A DNA stretch of 64,000 nucleotides from Mycobacterium barrassiae (lineage in GTDB: Bacteria; Actinomycetota; Actinomycetes; Mycobacteriales; Mycobacteriaceae), in the NCBI RefSeq assembly GCF_025822765.1, contig NZ_JACKUK010000017.1, positions 1 to 64,000 of the forward strand, given 5' to 3'. A program made the position numbers and the translations under genes. The notes under the pieces were generated by a model. It saw only the letters and a list, made by a program, of their open reading frames with translations. It made no database searches and was not told the origin of the DNA. Below, piece by piece: positions 39,701-47,825 of the stretch (position 1 is the first letter of the stretch; each line of letters starts with the position of its first letter).

Positions 39701-40648
39701 GCTCACCGGACCCCAGGCGCGCAGCCGCGCCGCGCACGCCACGACCGTCGTCTCGGTGGGGCCGTAGGTGTTCCACACCTCGCGACCCTCGACCGCAAGA
39801 CGCTCCGCCAACTCGAGAGGGCAGGCCTCACCGCCGAAGATCAGCAGCCGCACCGACTCGAGCGCCTCGGCAGGCCACAACGCCGCGAGCGTCGGCACCG
39901 TCGACACCACCGTGATGTCCCGCGACACCAGCCACGGACCCAGATCCATACCGCTGCGCACCAGCGATCGTGGTGCGGGCACCAGGCACGCGCCGTTCCG
40001 CCACGCCAGCCACATCTCCTCACACGACGCGTCGAACGCAACGGACAGACCGGCGAGCACCCGGTCGCCGGGACCGATCGGGTTGTCCTGCAGGAACATT
40101 CGTGCTTCCGCATCGACAAACGCCGCCGCACTGCGGTGCGTGACCGCCACCCCTTTCGGGGTGCCGGTGGAACCGGAGGTGAAGATGATCCAGGCGTCGT
40201 CGCGTCCGAGGGGAGATGCCGCGCGCCACCCGCGTGAGGAGCCCTGCGCGCGGATCAGTCCGGCCTCGGTGATGATGGCGACCACCCCGGCCTCGCTGAA
40301 CACCAGGTCGGCCCGTTCGTCGGGGTCGTCCGCGTCGACGGGAACGTAGGCGGCACCCGTGGCCAGGGTCGCGAGGATCGCCACGTACAGCGCGTAGCTG
40401 CCCGACGGCATCCGGATCCCGATGCGGTCGCCGCGCCCGATGCCCCTGGCGGCCAGCCAGTCGACGCTCTCCTCGATGTCGGAGATCATCTCCGCGTAGG
40501 TCAGCTGGACCTCGCCGTCGTCGATGGCCGGCGCGTCGGGATGACGGGCCGCCGTGTCGTAGAGGATGTCGATCAGTGTGCGGGGCTCGGGTGCGTGCCG
40601 GGACCGCTCGTACTGCGCGGGTATCGCGCGTGAAAAGGCCCCAGTCAC
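36728..40648 (-). CDS. Pls/PosA-type single-module NRPS with membrane-bound tandem transferase domains
   Basis: The 1306-residue protein starts with an adenylation domain (about 25-515; FTSGSTGTPKG, NTYGPTETT, YRSGDL, GRADDQVKVGGRRIELGE, RTSGKVDRD). A carrier domain follows with phosphopantetheine Ser538 in LGGGSL. The remaining 700 residues hold three left-handed beta-helix transferase-like repeats (for example GRITIGNDATVGARTTLLPG) divided by pairs of membrane helices. This is the layout of epsilon-poly-lysine synthetase (Pls) and PosA, which make homopoly(amino acids) or isopeptides. There is no condensation or thioesterase domain. The GTG at 40648 is chosen because the A-domain lead region begins there. 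Confidence 0.9.
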   Translation of the reverse strand: MTGAFSRAIPAQYERSRHAPEPRTLIDILYDTAARHPDAPAIDDGEVQLTYAEMISDIEESVDWLAARGIGRGDRIGIRMPSGSYALYVAILATLATGAAYVPVDADDPDERADLVFSEAGVVAIITEAGLIRAQGSSRGWRAASPLGRDDAWIIFTSGSTGTPKGVAVTHRSAAAFVDAEARMFLQDNPIGPGDRVLAGLSVAFDASCEEMWLAWRNGACLVPAPRSLVRSGMDLGPWLVSRDITVVSTVPTLAALWPAEALESVRLLIFGGEACPLELAERLAVEGREVWNTYGPTETTVVACAARLRAWGPVSIGLPLPGWDLAVVDRDGVPVSYGEVGELVIGGVGLARYLDPEKDAEKYAPMPTLGWDRCYRSGDLVRLESDGLYFQGRADDQVKVGGRRIELGEVDSALVNLPGVSGGAAAVRRTASGTPLLVGYIASTDPSFDLAAARARLAEALPAALVPRLVLVAELPTRTSGKVDRDALPWPPPGEPVAEDASDLAGTMGWVASLWRDVLAAPIEGPEADFFALGGGSLSAAQLVAALRQRYPQVTVADLYDHPRLGSLATYLDELKPPPRVQTRVVKPTPRLAQAVQMALSLPLATLTALQWVVWLALANNVAAELDLVPWARPLGWWWVAAGFLVFVTPLGRMGIAALFARMLLSGLEPGTYPRGGAVHLRVWFAERLAEASGAENLAGAPWLVYYARALGNKVGKGVDLHSAPPVTGMLKLGHRSSVEPEVDLSGHWIDGDNFHVGRITIGNDATVGARTTLLPGSVVGKNADVAPGSGVVGKVKNGQYWKGSPAVKSGKARHPWPDHRPPRAPLWVAVYGVTSLLLGALPLLALGVGLAVIGWGVRDAKTVSEAIAPAALWTPVATVAAVLTYALLTVIGVRVLSLWLSEGYHPVRSRVGWQIWATERLMDAARNYLFPLYASLLTPWWLRALGAKVGRGTEISTALLTPKFTVIEDSAFLADDTMVASYELGGGWIHVAQATIGKRAFLGNSGITQPGRKVPDDGLVAVLSATPHKAKAGSSWLGSPPVRLRRKPTAADTLRTFHPSGRLKILRGLVETCRLVPLIVTFAIGVAVLLTLQWLAATFGWLWPALTGGVVLLVAGAIAGTVAVIAKWLVVGRIRAIEHPLWSAFVWRNEVSDTFVETVAAPWFARAATGTPVMNLWLRALGASIGRGVWCETYWLPEADLVTLGDGSTVNRGCVVQTHLFHDRIMRMDTVVLEEGSTLGPHCVALPAARIGAGATVGPASLVMRGDEVPPSTRWLGNPIAPWNLFRKKDSGVTTPKTAEDAAA

Positions 40649-40751
40649 GGCTACAAAACTACTAAGCGGCGCCGGTCCCGCATACGCGCCGCACGCACCG
40701 TGTTTCGATTCCGGGATTTCGGTCAATCGCGGTTACCTGGCAGAATCAGAT

Positions 40752-40880
40752 GCGGAGGGGAGTATTCCTTCGCCGTAGCGTCGTCATCACGTCGACCTCC
40801 ATCGGACGACCGGTGCTGCGGACCGCGCGGTCGTCGCGGTGGAAGAGACCTCCGGCGTTTTGACGACCGGAGGCTTTGTG
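40752..40880 (+). promoter_or_regulatory. yybP-ykoY manganese riboswitch controlling terC
   Basis: Upstream of terC lie the hallmarks of this class: GGAGGGGAGTA (40754-40764), GTCGTCATCACG (40780-40791) and GAAGAGACCTCC (40842-40853). GGAGG pairs with CCTCC to form P1. The 3' P1 strand extended, CCTCCGG (40849-40855), can instead pair perfectly with CCGGAGG (40867-40873), which is the terC ribosome binding site. Mn2+ binding would stabilise P1 and free the site, switching translation on. The class and its Mn2+ ligand are established; this assignment is by eye. Confidence 0.85.
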
Positions 40881-41915
40881 AACGTTTCTCAACTCGAGTG
40901 GATCATCACGCTGGGCGTGACGATCGCGATCCTGGTGTTCGACGTGATCGTGATCGGGCGTCGTCCGCACGAACCGACGAAACGTGAAACCGGGACCTAC
41001 CTGACGATCTACATCACGCTCGCGGTGGCCTTCGGGGTGTGGGTGTGGTTCTTCCACGGCGCACAGTTCGGCCTCGAGTTCTTTGCGGGGTGGCTCACCG
41101 AATACAGCCTGTCGGTGGACAACCTGTTCATCTTCCTGATCATCATGGCCAGCTTCAACGTGCCGAGGAAATTCCAGCAGCAGGCGCTGCTCGTCGGCAT
41201 CATCCTGGCGTTGATCTTCCGCGGCATCTTCATCGCGCTCGGCGCGGTCGCGATCAACCAGTTCTCCTGGATCTTCTACGCATTCGGCGCCTTTTTGGTT
41301 TACACCGCCATCAACCTGGTGCGCGACACCGACCACGACGACGACGCCGACAACTTCGTGGTGCGCTTCGCGCGCAAGCACCTCAGCCTCACCGATGAGT
41401 GGCACGGCCTGAAGATGTGGATCAAGGAAAACGGCAAGCGGCTGATGACGCCGATGTTCCTCGTGATCGTCGCGCTCGGCACCACAGACCTGCTCTTCGC
41501 GCTGGACTCGATACCCGCGATCTACGGCCTGACCCGCGAGCCCTACCTGGTCTTCGCGGCGAACGTGTTCGCCCTGATGGGTCTGCGCCAGCTGTACTTC
41601 CTGCTGGGTGATCTGCTGCGCCGCCTGGTCTACCTGTCGCAGGGGCTGGCCATCATCCTCGCGTTCATCGGTGTGAAGCTGATCCTGCACGCGCTGCACG
41701 AGAACGAGCTGCCGTTCATCAACGGCGGCGAGCATGTGCCGGTGCCGGAGATCCCGACGCTGGCCAGCCTCGGCGTGATCATTGTGACGTTGCTCATAAC
41801 CACCGCGGCGAGCCTGTACAAAACGCGCGTGCACGACGTGAAAAACGGCAGGCAGACGCCTGAAAATGAGGCTGAGAAGCCCGAGGGGTCCGCAGAGCAC
41901 TTGGACTCGCACTGA
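40878..41915 (+). CDS. TerC family membrane protein, probable manganese exporter
   Basis: The 345-residue protein has about nine membrane segments with the conserved acidic residues of TerC proteins (LVFDVIVIG, YSLSVDNLFIFLII, TDLLFALDSIPAI). Members of this family export Mn2+ and are often under yybP-ykoY riboswitches, as here. I chose the GTG at 40878 with GGAGG four bases upstream. The open frame continues to 40839, but that start would lie inside the riboswitch. It diverges from the NRPS operon. Confidence 0.92.
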   Translation: MNVSQLEWIITLGVTIAILVFDVIVIGRRPHEPTKRETGTYLTIYITLAVAFGVWVWFFHGAQFGLEFFAGWLTEYSLSVDNLFIFLIIMASFNVPRKFQQQALLVGIILALIFRGIFIALGAVAINQFSWIFYAFGAFLVYTAINLVRDTDHDDDADNFVVRFARKHLSLTDEWHGLKMWIKENGKRLMTPMFLVIVALGTTDLLFALDSIPAIYGLTREPYLVFAANVFALMGLRQLYFLLGDLLRRLVYLSQGLAIILAFIGVKLILHALHENELPFINGGEHVPVPEIPTLASLGVIIVTLLITTAASLYKTRVHDVKNGRQTPENEAEKPEGSAEHLDSH

Positions 41916-41959
41916 TCGCAAGGATCGACGGCGATCCTGGCCGCGCCTAGCGTGACAGT

Positions 41960-42355
41960 GTGCGGCTTTTCGTGGCGGACGGCGCTGACGGACACTGGAG
42001 TGAGTTGACCGACGGTGTCGAGCCGGCTGTGCGCGTCGTCGCCGACGACCTGCTGCAGGCGAAGCGGGCTCGCAACCGGATCCGGGCCGATTCCGACGAC
42101 GTCGCCGTCATCCTCGACCTCACTGTTGCGGTGGCAGCCGACTTCCGTTCGGCGCGAACCGAACTCGAATCGACCGACGGCGTTCGCTACGCGGGCACTG
42201 TCGACGGCCTGGCCGGGTTGATCGCCGATATCAAAACGGCAGGCGTGGCCGACGGTGTCACGCTGATTGCGGCGTCACCGCATCAGGATCTCCGCGCACT
42301 GGGTCTGGACGTGCTCGACTGGCTGGCCATCCGGGGTCAGGCGAGGGCCTCGTAG
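41960..42355 (+). CDS. Hypothetical protein, resembles a luciferase-like C-terminal segment
   Basis: The 131-residue product opens [16 protein letters not shown]. Its C-terminal half ([31 protein letters not shown]) resembles the end of flavin-dependent luciferase-family monooxygenases, but the flavin-binding barrel is absent. It could be a relic or a small stand-alone protein. Its start is a GTG 44 bases after terC, and its end overlaps the 3' end of the convergent serine hydrolase by 19 bases. Function unknown. Confidence 0.6.
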   Translation: MRLFVADGADGHWSELTDGVEPAVRVVADDLLQAKRARNRIRADSDDVAVILDLTVAVAADFRSARTELESTDGVRYAGTVDGLAGLIADIKTAGVADGVTLIAASPHQDLRALGLDVLDWLAIRGQARAS

Positions 42356-43482
42356 ATCAGCCTGAAGTAGCGGTCGGTGCGCGCCGACCCCTCGATGCCC
42401 GGCCCCATCTTGTTCATCACGTAGGCGACGGTGGTACGACGGTCGGGGTTCATGGTCTCCCACGATCCGCCCCAACCGCCCCAGAAACAGATCCGTCCTT
42501 CGGGGACGAACGGGATCGATTCCGGTTGCGGGAGCCCGAAGCCCAGCCCGAATCTCAGCGGGTGATTGAGCAGAACGAGATCCGTTCCGTCGGACTGGAC
42601 TTCGAAAATCCTGTCGATGGTCTGCGGGCGCAGTAGCTCGACGCCGTCCACCGTGCCGCCCAGCGAGATCGCCGACAGGATGCGGGCCAGTGACCGGGCG
42701 TTGCCATGGCCATTGGCGCCGCCGATGTCTGCAGCCCGCCACCCATCGGTGTTGGCCACGGCGGGATCCGGCGCCGGCCCTGTGAAGGTCTTCAGCATCG
42801 GGGCCGGCCACTGATCCATCGGCGGCAGGTCGAGCGGGTCGGTCGCGGGGATGATCTCCGCGATCCGGTCGGCATCAGCGGGCGTCGCGCCGATCTGGAA
42901 GTCGGCACCGAGCGGACCTGCGATCTCGTCGCGCACGAACTCCTTCAACGGCTTTCCGGTCACCCGGCGCAGCACCTCGCCGATGAGGTGTCCGTAGTTC
43001 AGGGCGTGATACCCGGACGCGGTCCCCGGCTCCCACCACGGCGCCTGGGCGGCCAGCGCGGCCGTCGACTTCGCCCAGTCGAAGACGTCCTCGACGACGA
43101 CCGGCTGGTCCCAGCCGGAAACACCCGATGTGTGCGACATCAGATGACGAAACTCGATGTGCTGCTTGCCGTTCGCTGCGAACTCGGGCCAATACGTCGC
43201 CACCGGGGCATCGGGTTCGACCAGACCCCGGTCGATCAGCATCAGCGCAGCGAGCGCCGTGACCGTCTTGGTCGACGACCACACGTTGACGATCGTGTCC
43301 CGCGTCCATGGCACGGTTTTGGCGGCGTCGGAGTGTCCGCCCCACATGTCGACGACGAGTTCGCCGTCGATGTCGATCGCGATCGCGGCACCGACCTCCT
43401 CACCGCGGGTGATCTCTTCGGCGAGCGCCTCGGCGACCTTGTCGAACCCTGGATCCCAGTGCCCGTGCAGTAGCTCATGCAT
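42337..43482 (-). CDS. Serine hydrolase, beta-lactamase/esterase EstB-like
   Basis: The 381-residue protein has the class C-type Ser69-x-x-Lys72 (WSSTKTV), the [12 protein letters not shown] tyrosine motif and a C-terminal [14 protein letters not shown] region. Many mycobacterial LipE-like esterases look the same. No signal peptide is found, so it is more likely a cytosolic esterase than a penicillinase. It diverges from the two small secreted-protein genes. Confidence 0.85.
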   Translation of the reverse strand: MHELLHGHWDPGFDKVAEALAEEITRGEEVGAAIAIDIDGELVVDMWGGHSDAAKTVPWTRDTIVNVWSSTKTVTALAALMLIDRGLVEPDAPVATYWPEFAANGKQHIEFRHLMSHTSGVSGWDQPVVVEDVFDWAKSTAALAAQAPWWEPGTASGYHALNYGHLIGEVLRRVTGKPLKEFVRDEIAGPLGADFQIGATPADADRIAEIIPATDPLDLPPMDQWPAPMLKTFTGPAPDPAVANTDGWRAADIGGANGHGNARSLARILSAISLGGTVDGVELLRPQTIDRIFEVQSDGTDLVLLNHPLRFGLGFGLPQPESIPFVPEGRICFWGGWGGSWETMNPDRRTTVAYVMNKMGPGIEGSARTDRYFRLIYEALA

Positions 43483-43594
43483 CGGACCATCATGCTGCGG
43501 GACACGACGCTTTGTTCCGGCAATTGGGAAGTGGTTTCAGCGTCGGCGCGGTACCTTCTGCATGACCCGGTGTCAATGTCGCAGAGGAGCACCT

Positions 43595-43828
43595 ATGCAC
43601 AAACTCACGATGGCGGTCGCGGCGGCCGCACTCATGGCGGGACCGATTCTGACAGCGCCGACAGCAGCGGCGGGATCGGTCCAGGACACGACCTACACCT
43701 CACCTTCACTTCCCGCTGTTCCCAAGGTGGTCGCACTCGACTGCGAAGGCACCACGGGCAACATGGGCTGTGGTCCCGGCTGGTTCTGGCGCGATGGCTG
43801 GCGCGGATGGGCGTGCTACCCATGCTGA
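43595..43828 (+). CDS. Small secreted Cys/Trp-rich protein
   Basis: The 77-residue product has a clean signal peptide (LTMAVAAAALMAGPILTAPTAAA) with cleavage near residue 26. The mature part is about 51 residues, ending in CGPGWFWRDGWRGWACYPC. Four cysteines could form two disulfides, and five aromatic residues cluster in the last 20. AGAGGAG lies about seven bases before the ATG. I do not recognise a family. Its end overlaps the next secreted-protein gene by seven bases. Confidence 0.72.
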   Translation: MHKLTMAVAAAALMAGPILTAPTAAAGSVQDTTYTSPSLPAVPKVVALDCEGTTGNMGCGPGWFWRDGWRGWACYPC

Positions 43829-44361
43829 CGACGAAGAGGTATGCGAAGGCGGCAGGAGCGTTCGCCGCCATGGCCGTTGCGGCGACGATCGGCGGGTTGG
43901 GTTCTGCCGCAGCGCAATCCAACGATCTCAGCACGCTGCCGGTGGACCCGAACCTCCTCACGGATTCGCTGGCGTACAGCGCGGCGCCGTTCGTCATCAA
44001 TCCGAACGGCCAGCAAGGCATTCAGGCCGAGTACACCCACCGCGAAGGCGGCACCCGTTCGATCACCACCACGATCCTGCTCTATCCCAACGAGGAGGCA
44101 GCGGCTGCATCGCTTTCGGCCGCAGCGGATCAGGTGGCGGCGCCGAGGAAGGTGGCCGCCGGGGTGGGCGCCAACGGGAATCTGTTCTCGGGGACGACGC
44201 TCGACGGCACGCAGTCGACGAGCGTGCTGACGTTCACTCAGGGCAACGCGGCCACGACGATTCAGTTCGACGGTCCGCTAAACGATCCTGCGCCAGAGGA
44301 ATTCGTGATCGACCTCGGCAAGAAGCAGGACACGGCGATTCTGGACTGGCAGGGGGTTTAG
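43822..44361 (+). CDS. Secreted protein of unknown function
   Basis: The 179-residue protein has a signal peptide (YAKAAGAFAAMAVAATIGGLGSAAA, cleavage before QSND) and no lipobox cysteine. The mature domain of about 147 residues reads as an alpha/beta fold (YTHREGGTRSITTTILLYPNEEAAAASLSAAADQV) and has no cysteine. It starts inside the end of the Cys/Trp-rich gene, so both are made from one mRNA. I do not recognise the family; mycobacterial DUF-type secreted proteins of this size are common. Confidence 0.72.
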   Translation: MLTTKRYAKAAGAFAAMAVAATIGGLGSAAAQSNDLSTLPVDPNLLTDSLAYSAAPFVINPNGQQGIQAEYTHREGGTRSITTTILLYPNEEAAAASLSAAADQVAAPRKVAAGVGANGNLFSGTTLDGTQSTSVLTFTQGNAATTIQFDGPLNDPAPEEFVIDLGKKQDTAILDWQGV

Positions 44362-44367
44362 CCCCCC

Positions 44368-44883
44368 TCACCAGTTGTCGTAACCGCCCTCGGGGCCCAG
44401 CATGCGTTCGAGGCGGGTGCGGTTGATCCGCGCGAGTTCGTTGCGCACGACCTTGCGCTCGGTCTCGGTGTCGTTGTGCAGACGGTCGGACATCGTCGCA
44501 AGCACGTCCTGTGCGGTGTAGCCGTTGATGAACATGACGAAGCCGAAGCCGAAGTGCTCCAGATAGCGCTTCGACGCCTGGCCCAGTTGATCCATCACGT
44601 CGGGCTGATCGCACCAGATGGCGCACTGCTCCGCGGCCGACTTCTCGCTGCCGGGCCTGCGACCGATGTCGGGGTAGGCCTGCAGGATCGTGTCGATCGA
44701 CTCCTCGGCGAGCCCGAACAGCAGCGCGTCGGCCGCTCGGAAGAGTTCGTCGTGGTTGGCGAACGGCCGACTGCGGCACAGATCGGCTGCCAGCGGGACG
44801 CTGTAGCAGCATTCGAAGATGGCGTGCACCGCTCGCCGCATCGGCATTGCGTTGAACGCCTCGAGGCCGATCCCCTGATGCAT
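44368..44883 (-). CDS. uraD: OHCU decarboxylase
   Basis: The 171-residue all-helical protein has FNAMPMRRAVHAIFECCYS at the N-terminus, SRPFANHDELFRAADAL, and the C-terminal signature FGFVMFINGYTAQDVLATMSDRLHNDTETE. These are typical of 2-oxo-4-hydroxy-4-carboxy-5-ureidoimidazoline decarboxylase, which gives (S)-allantoin in urate breakdown. No other urate or allantoin gene lies in the window, so it is isolated here. I chose the ATG at 44883; TTG and GTG codons lie directly before it. Confidence 0.88.
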   Translation of the reverse strand: MHQGIGLEAFNAMPMRRAVHAIFECCYSVPLAADLCRSRPFANHDELFRAADALLFGLAEESIDTILQAYPDIGRRPGSEKSAAEQCAIWCDQPDVMDQLGQASKRYLEHFGFGFVMFINGYTAQDVLATMSDRLHNDTETERKVVRNELARINRTRLERMLGPEGGYDNW

Positions 44884-44944
44884 CAACACGCCGTCATCAT
44901 CGAAGGCGCAGGGTACGCCCGCGTTACCGAATGTTACGGCGATG

Positions 44945-44974
44945 AAAAATCACGGCCCGAAAGGAGCCGGGCCG
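44945..44974 (-). terminator. Intrinsic terminator of ppa
   Basis: On the minus strand CGGCCCG (44974-44968) pairs perfectly with CGGGCCG (44959-44953) around an eight-base loop, followed by TGATTTTTC. It lies just beyond the ppa stop and before uraD. Confidence 0.85.
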
Positions 44975-44988
44975 GCAACAGCGGGGGG

Positions 44989-45477
44989 TCAGTGACCGGC
45001 GTTCTTGAACCGCTCGATCGAGGCCTGAAGTTCGGCCTCGGCCTTCTCGCGACCCACCCAGTCCGCGGCCTTGACGTACTTGCCGGGCTCGAGGTCCTTG
45101 TAGTGCACGAAGAAGTGCTTGATCGCGTCGAGTTCGTAGGCAGGTACGTCTTCGAGGTCCTGGATGTGGTCCCAGCGTCCGTCGCCGGCAGGCACGCACA
45201 GCAGCTTGTCGTCGCCGCCGGCCTCGTCGGTCATCTGGAACATCGCGACCGGACGTGCCTCGACGATGCAGCCCGGGAACACGGACTCCGGCAGCAGGAC
45301 CAGCGCGTCGAGCGGATCGCCGTCCTCGCCGAGCGTGTTCTCGAAAAAGCCGTAATCGGTCGGGTAGCCCATCGCGGTGTAGAGGTAGCGGTCCAGCTTC
45401 ACCCGGCCGGTGTCGTGGTCCACCTCGTACTTGTTCCGCGAACCCTTCGGGATCTCGATGACTACGTCGAACTCCAC
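44989..45477 (-). CDS. ppa: Inorganic pyrophosphatase (family I)
   Basis: The 162-residue enzyme hydrolyses pyrophosphate. Active-site residues are seen in [15 protein letters not shown], the core signature around [21 protein letters not shown], and [19 protein letters not shown]. Family I enzymes are Mg2+-dependent hexamers in mycobacteria (Rv3628). A strong terminator follows. It diverges from the membrane protein gene at 45566. Confidence 0.97.
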   Translation of the reverse strand: MEFDVVIEIPKGSRNKYEVDHDTGRVKLDRYLYTAMGYPTDYGFFENTLGEDGDPLDALVLLPESVFPGCIVEARPVAMFQMTDEAGGDDKLLCVPAGDGRWDHIQDLEDVPAYELDAIKHFFVHYKDLEPGKYVKAADWVGREKAEAELQASIERFKNAGH

Positions 45478-45565
45478 GGCGGTGCCTTCCTGCCCTGTAC
45501 TGAGGTATTGGGGACGGCATCACCCTAATCTGCCTACGATTCTCGCCACCTACTCGGGAGGCGCC

Positions 45566-46420
45566 ATGGGCAGAATCTCTACCGGCTGGGCTCTGACGAA
45601 GCAGAGCTGGGCTGTTCTGAAGAACGACCGGTCGCTGGTGATCTTCCCGATCCTGTCGGCGGTGTTCGCGAGCATCGCGGTCGTCGTGATCATGGTTCCG
45701 GCGGCGTTCGCCGACGCCATGGTGCAGGGCGGGGCGAACAACCAGGAAGGCATCATCGCTGCCGTCGGCGCGGCCGTGACCATCTATGTGTCCACGTTCT
45801 TCGCCATTTTCTTCAATGTGGCGCTGGCCGCATGTGCTGCGCGCTCGCTGCGGGGTGAGGACACCAAGGTTGGTGAAGGTATCTCGGCTGCGATGCGCCA
45901 ACTCGGGCCGATCCTGGGATGGACCGTCGTCGCGGGGACCGTCGGGGTGATCCTGCGGGTTCTGGAGAACCGCTTGCCGCTCCTGGGGCAGATCGCGACG
46001 GCGATAGCCGGGGCCGCGTGGTCGGTCGCAACGTTCTTCGTCGTTCCCGTGATCGCGATGGAGGGCACGGGACCGTTTGCCTCGTTGAAGCGGTCGGTGC
46101 AGGTCATCAAGGCCAAATGGGGTGAGGGTGCGACCGGGCAGATCGCGATCTCTGCGGCGACGGGGTTGATCGTGTTCGCGATCGTGTTCGGCGGTGGCGG
46201 AATCGCCGCTGCCCTGGTCGCCATCAAACTGCAACCGGTCGCCATCGCGGTCGGGGTCGTCACGGTGGCCGCCGTGATCATCGTCGCGGTCGTCTCCAGC
46301 GCGATGAACTCGATCTTCCGCGTCGCCGTCTACCAGTACGCGATCACCGGTCAGACGCCTGTCGCGTTCGACCCCCAGTTGGTGCAGGCGACGTTCGGTG
46401 CACGCGGCCGACGGGCGTGA
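45566..46420 (+). CDS. DUF6159-type polytopic membrane protein
   Basis: The 284-residue protein opens MGRISTGWALTKQSWAVLKNDRSLVIFPILSA and has six hydrophobic segments. The GWALTKxSWxVLKxDRxL start is typical of this conserved bacterial family of unknown function. The ATG at 45566 is preceded by GGGAGG. It lies 25 bases before dacB on the same strand, so they may be co-transcribed. The open frame extends upstream without similarity. Confidence 0.82.
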   Translation: MGRISTGWALTKQSWAVLKNDRSLVIFPILSAVFASIAVVVIMVPAAFADAMVQGGANNQEGIIAAVGAAVTIYVSTFFAIFFNVALAACAARSLRGEDTKVGEGISAAMRQLGPILGWTVVAGTVGVILRVLENRLPLLGQIATAIAGAAWSVATFFVVPVIAMEGTGPFASLKRSVQVIKAKWGEGATGQIAISAATGLIVFAIVFGGGGIAAALVAIKLQPVAIAVGVVTVAAVIIVAVVSSAMNSIFRVAVYQYAITGQTPVAFDPQLVQATFGARGRRA

Positions 46421-46445
46421 TCGGGGTCAACGGATACCCTGAGCT

Positions 46446-47825
46446 ATGCGGCCAACCAGATGGGGGCGTTCCACCCATGCGTTGATCGCGGTGGCGGTGC
46501 TGGTGCTGGTCGCCGCCGTCGTCGCGGTTTCGGCCATGGTCACGGGCGGCGGCTCCCCCGATGCGGCGGCGGTCAAGCCGCCACCCCCGGCGGCGACGGC
46601 GAACCCGGGCATCGTGCCGGTTTCCGACTCAGCCCCCAAGCCCACCAAGGACCGGCTGGCCGCCGTGCTGGCGCCCGTGCTCGCCGATCCCAATCTCGGC
46701 AAGTTCACCGGTCGCATCACCGACGCGATCACCGGCGCGGAGCTCTGGTCGCAGGGCGCCGACGTGCCGATGCAACCCGCGTCGACCAACAAGACGCTGA
46801 CCGCCGCCGCGGCACTGTTTACCCTCGACCGGGACGCCCGGCTGACCACCCGGGTGTTCAGCACCGACAAACCGGGTGTGGTGGTCCTCAAGGGCGGCGG
46901 TGACCAGACGCTGTCGGCGGCCAAGCCCGGCGATGCCACCTGGTACCGCGATGCGGCGCGTATCAGCGATCTGGCCGAGCAGGTGGAGGCCGCCGGGATC
47001 GACCCCACCGCCGTGCAGGTCGATGTGAGCCAGTACAGCGGCCCGACGATGGCGCACGGCTGGGATCCGGCCGACATCGACGGCGGTGACATCGCACCGA
47101 TGGAATCGGTGATGCTCGATGGCGGCCGCACCCAGCCCGTCAGTGTCGACTCCACGCGATCCAAGACACCGGCGCTCGACGCCGGCCGCGCGCTGGCCGT
47201 CGCGCTCGGCGTCGACCCTGCCAAGGTGACCGTCGTGCCGGGGGCCGCTCGCGGTGGCCAGGAGATCGGGTCGGTGCAGTCGCCGCCGCTGATCGATCGG
47301 CTGCGCGACATGATGAACGCCTCGGACAACGTGATGGCCGAGTCGATCGGCCGCGAGGTGGCCGCCAAACTCGGCCTCCCGCAGAGCTTCGACGGCGCGG
47401 TGCGGGCGGTCCTGCGCCAGCTCGAAGCCGCCAAGATCGACACGACGAACGCCAGGCTCTTCGATGCCAGCGGGTTGTCCGTCGATGACCGGCTCACCGC
47501 GGAGACCCTCGACGAAGTCGTCAACGCCGCCGCGGGCAACGACCAGCCCAAGCTGCGTCCGCTGGTCGAACTGCTGCCGATCGCCGGTGGTAGCGGCACG
47601 CTGTCCAATCGCTACCTCGGCACCGATGCCCACCGGGCCGCTGCCGGTTTCCTGCGGGCCAAGACCGGATCGCTCACCGGAACCAACTCGCTGGCCGGCA
47701 TCATCACCGATGCGAGCGGACGCGTCCTCACCTTCGCGTTCATCTCCAACGACGCGGGGCCGACAGGTCTGATCGCCCTGGACAACTTCGCCGCCACACT
47801 GCGGTCGTGCGGATGCAGCGCATGA
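46446..47825 (+). CDS. dacB: D-alanyl-D-alanine carboxypeptidase/endopeptidase, PBP4 type
   Basis: The 459-residue protein has an N-terminal membrane anchor (ALIAVAVLVLVAAVVAVSAMV), a Pro/Ala linker and a peptidase S13 domain. Its motifs are Ser113-x-x-Lys116 (STNK), Ser293-Asp-Asn and Lys406-Thr-Gly. It trims or cleaves peptidoglycan cross-links on the outer face of the membrane. It is the counterpart of Rv3627c. Its stop overlaps the ATG of the zinc protease gene by four bases, an arrangement conserved through tilS and hpt. Confidence 0.94.
   Translation: MRPTRWGRSTHALIAVAVLVLVAAVVAVSAMVTGGGSPDAAAVKPPPPAATANPGIVPVSDSAPKPTKDRLAAVLAPVLADPNLGKFTGRITDAITGAELWSQGADVPMQPASTNKTLTAAAALFTLDRDARLTTRVFSTDKPGVVVLKGGGDQTLSAAKPGDATWYRDAARISDLAEQVEAAGIDPTAVQVDVSQYSGPTMAHGWDPADIDGGDIAPMESVMLDGGRTQPVSVDSTRSKTPALDAGRALAVALGVDPAKVTVVPGAARGGQEIGSVQSPPLIDRLRDMMNASDNVMAESIGREVAAKLGLPQSFDGAVRAVLRQLEAAKIDTTNARLFDASGLSVDDRLTAETLDEVVNAAAGNDQPKLRPLVELLPIAGGSGTLSNRYLGTDAHRAAAGFLRAKTGSLTGTNSLAGIITDASGRVLTFAFISNDAGPTGLIALDNFAATLRSCGCSA

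Noticed and set aside
38813-40237. 474-codon open frame opposite the NRPS gene
   Set aside because: It is a GC-rich shadow of the adenylation and carrier domain codons. No family motif appears in its translation.
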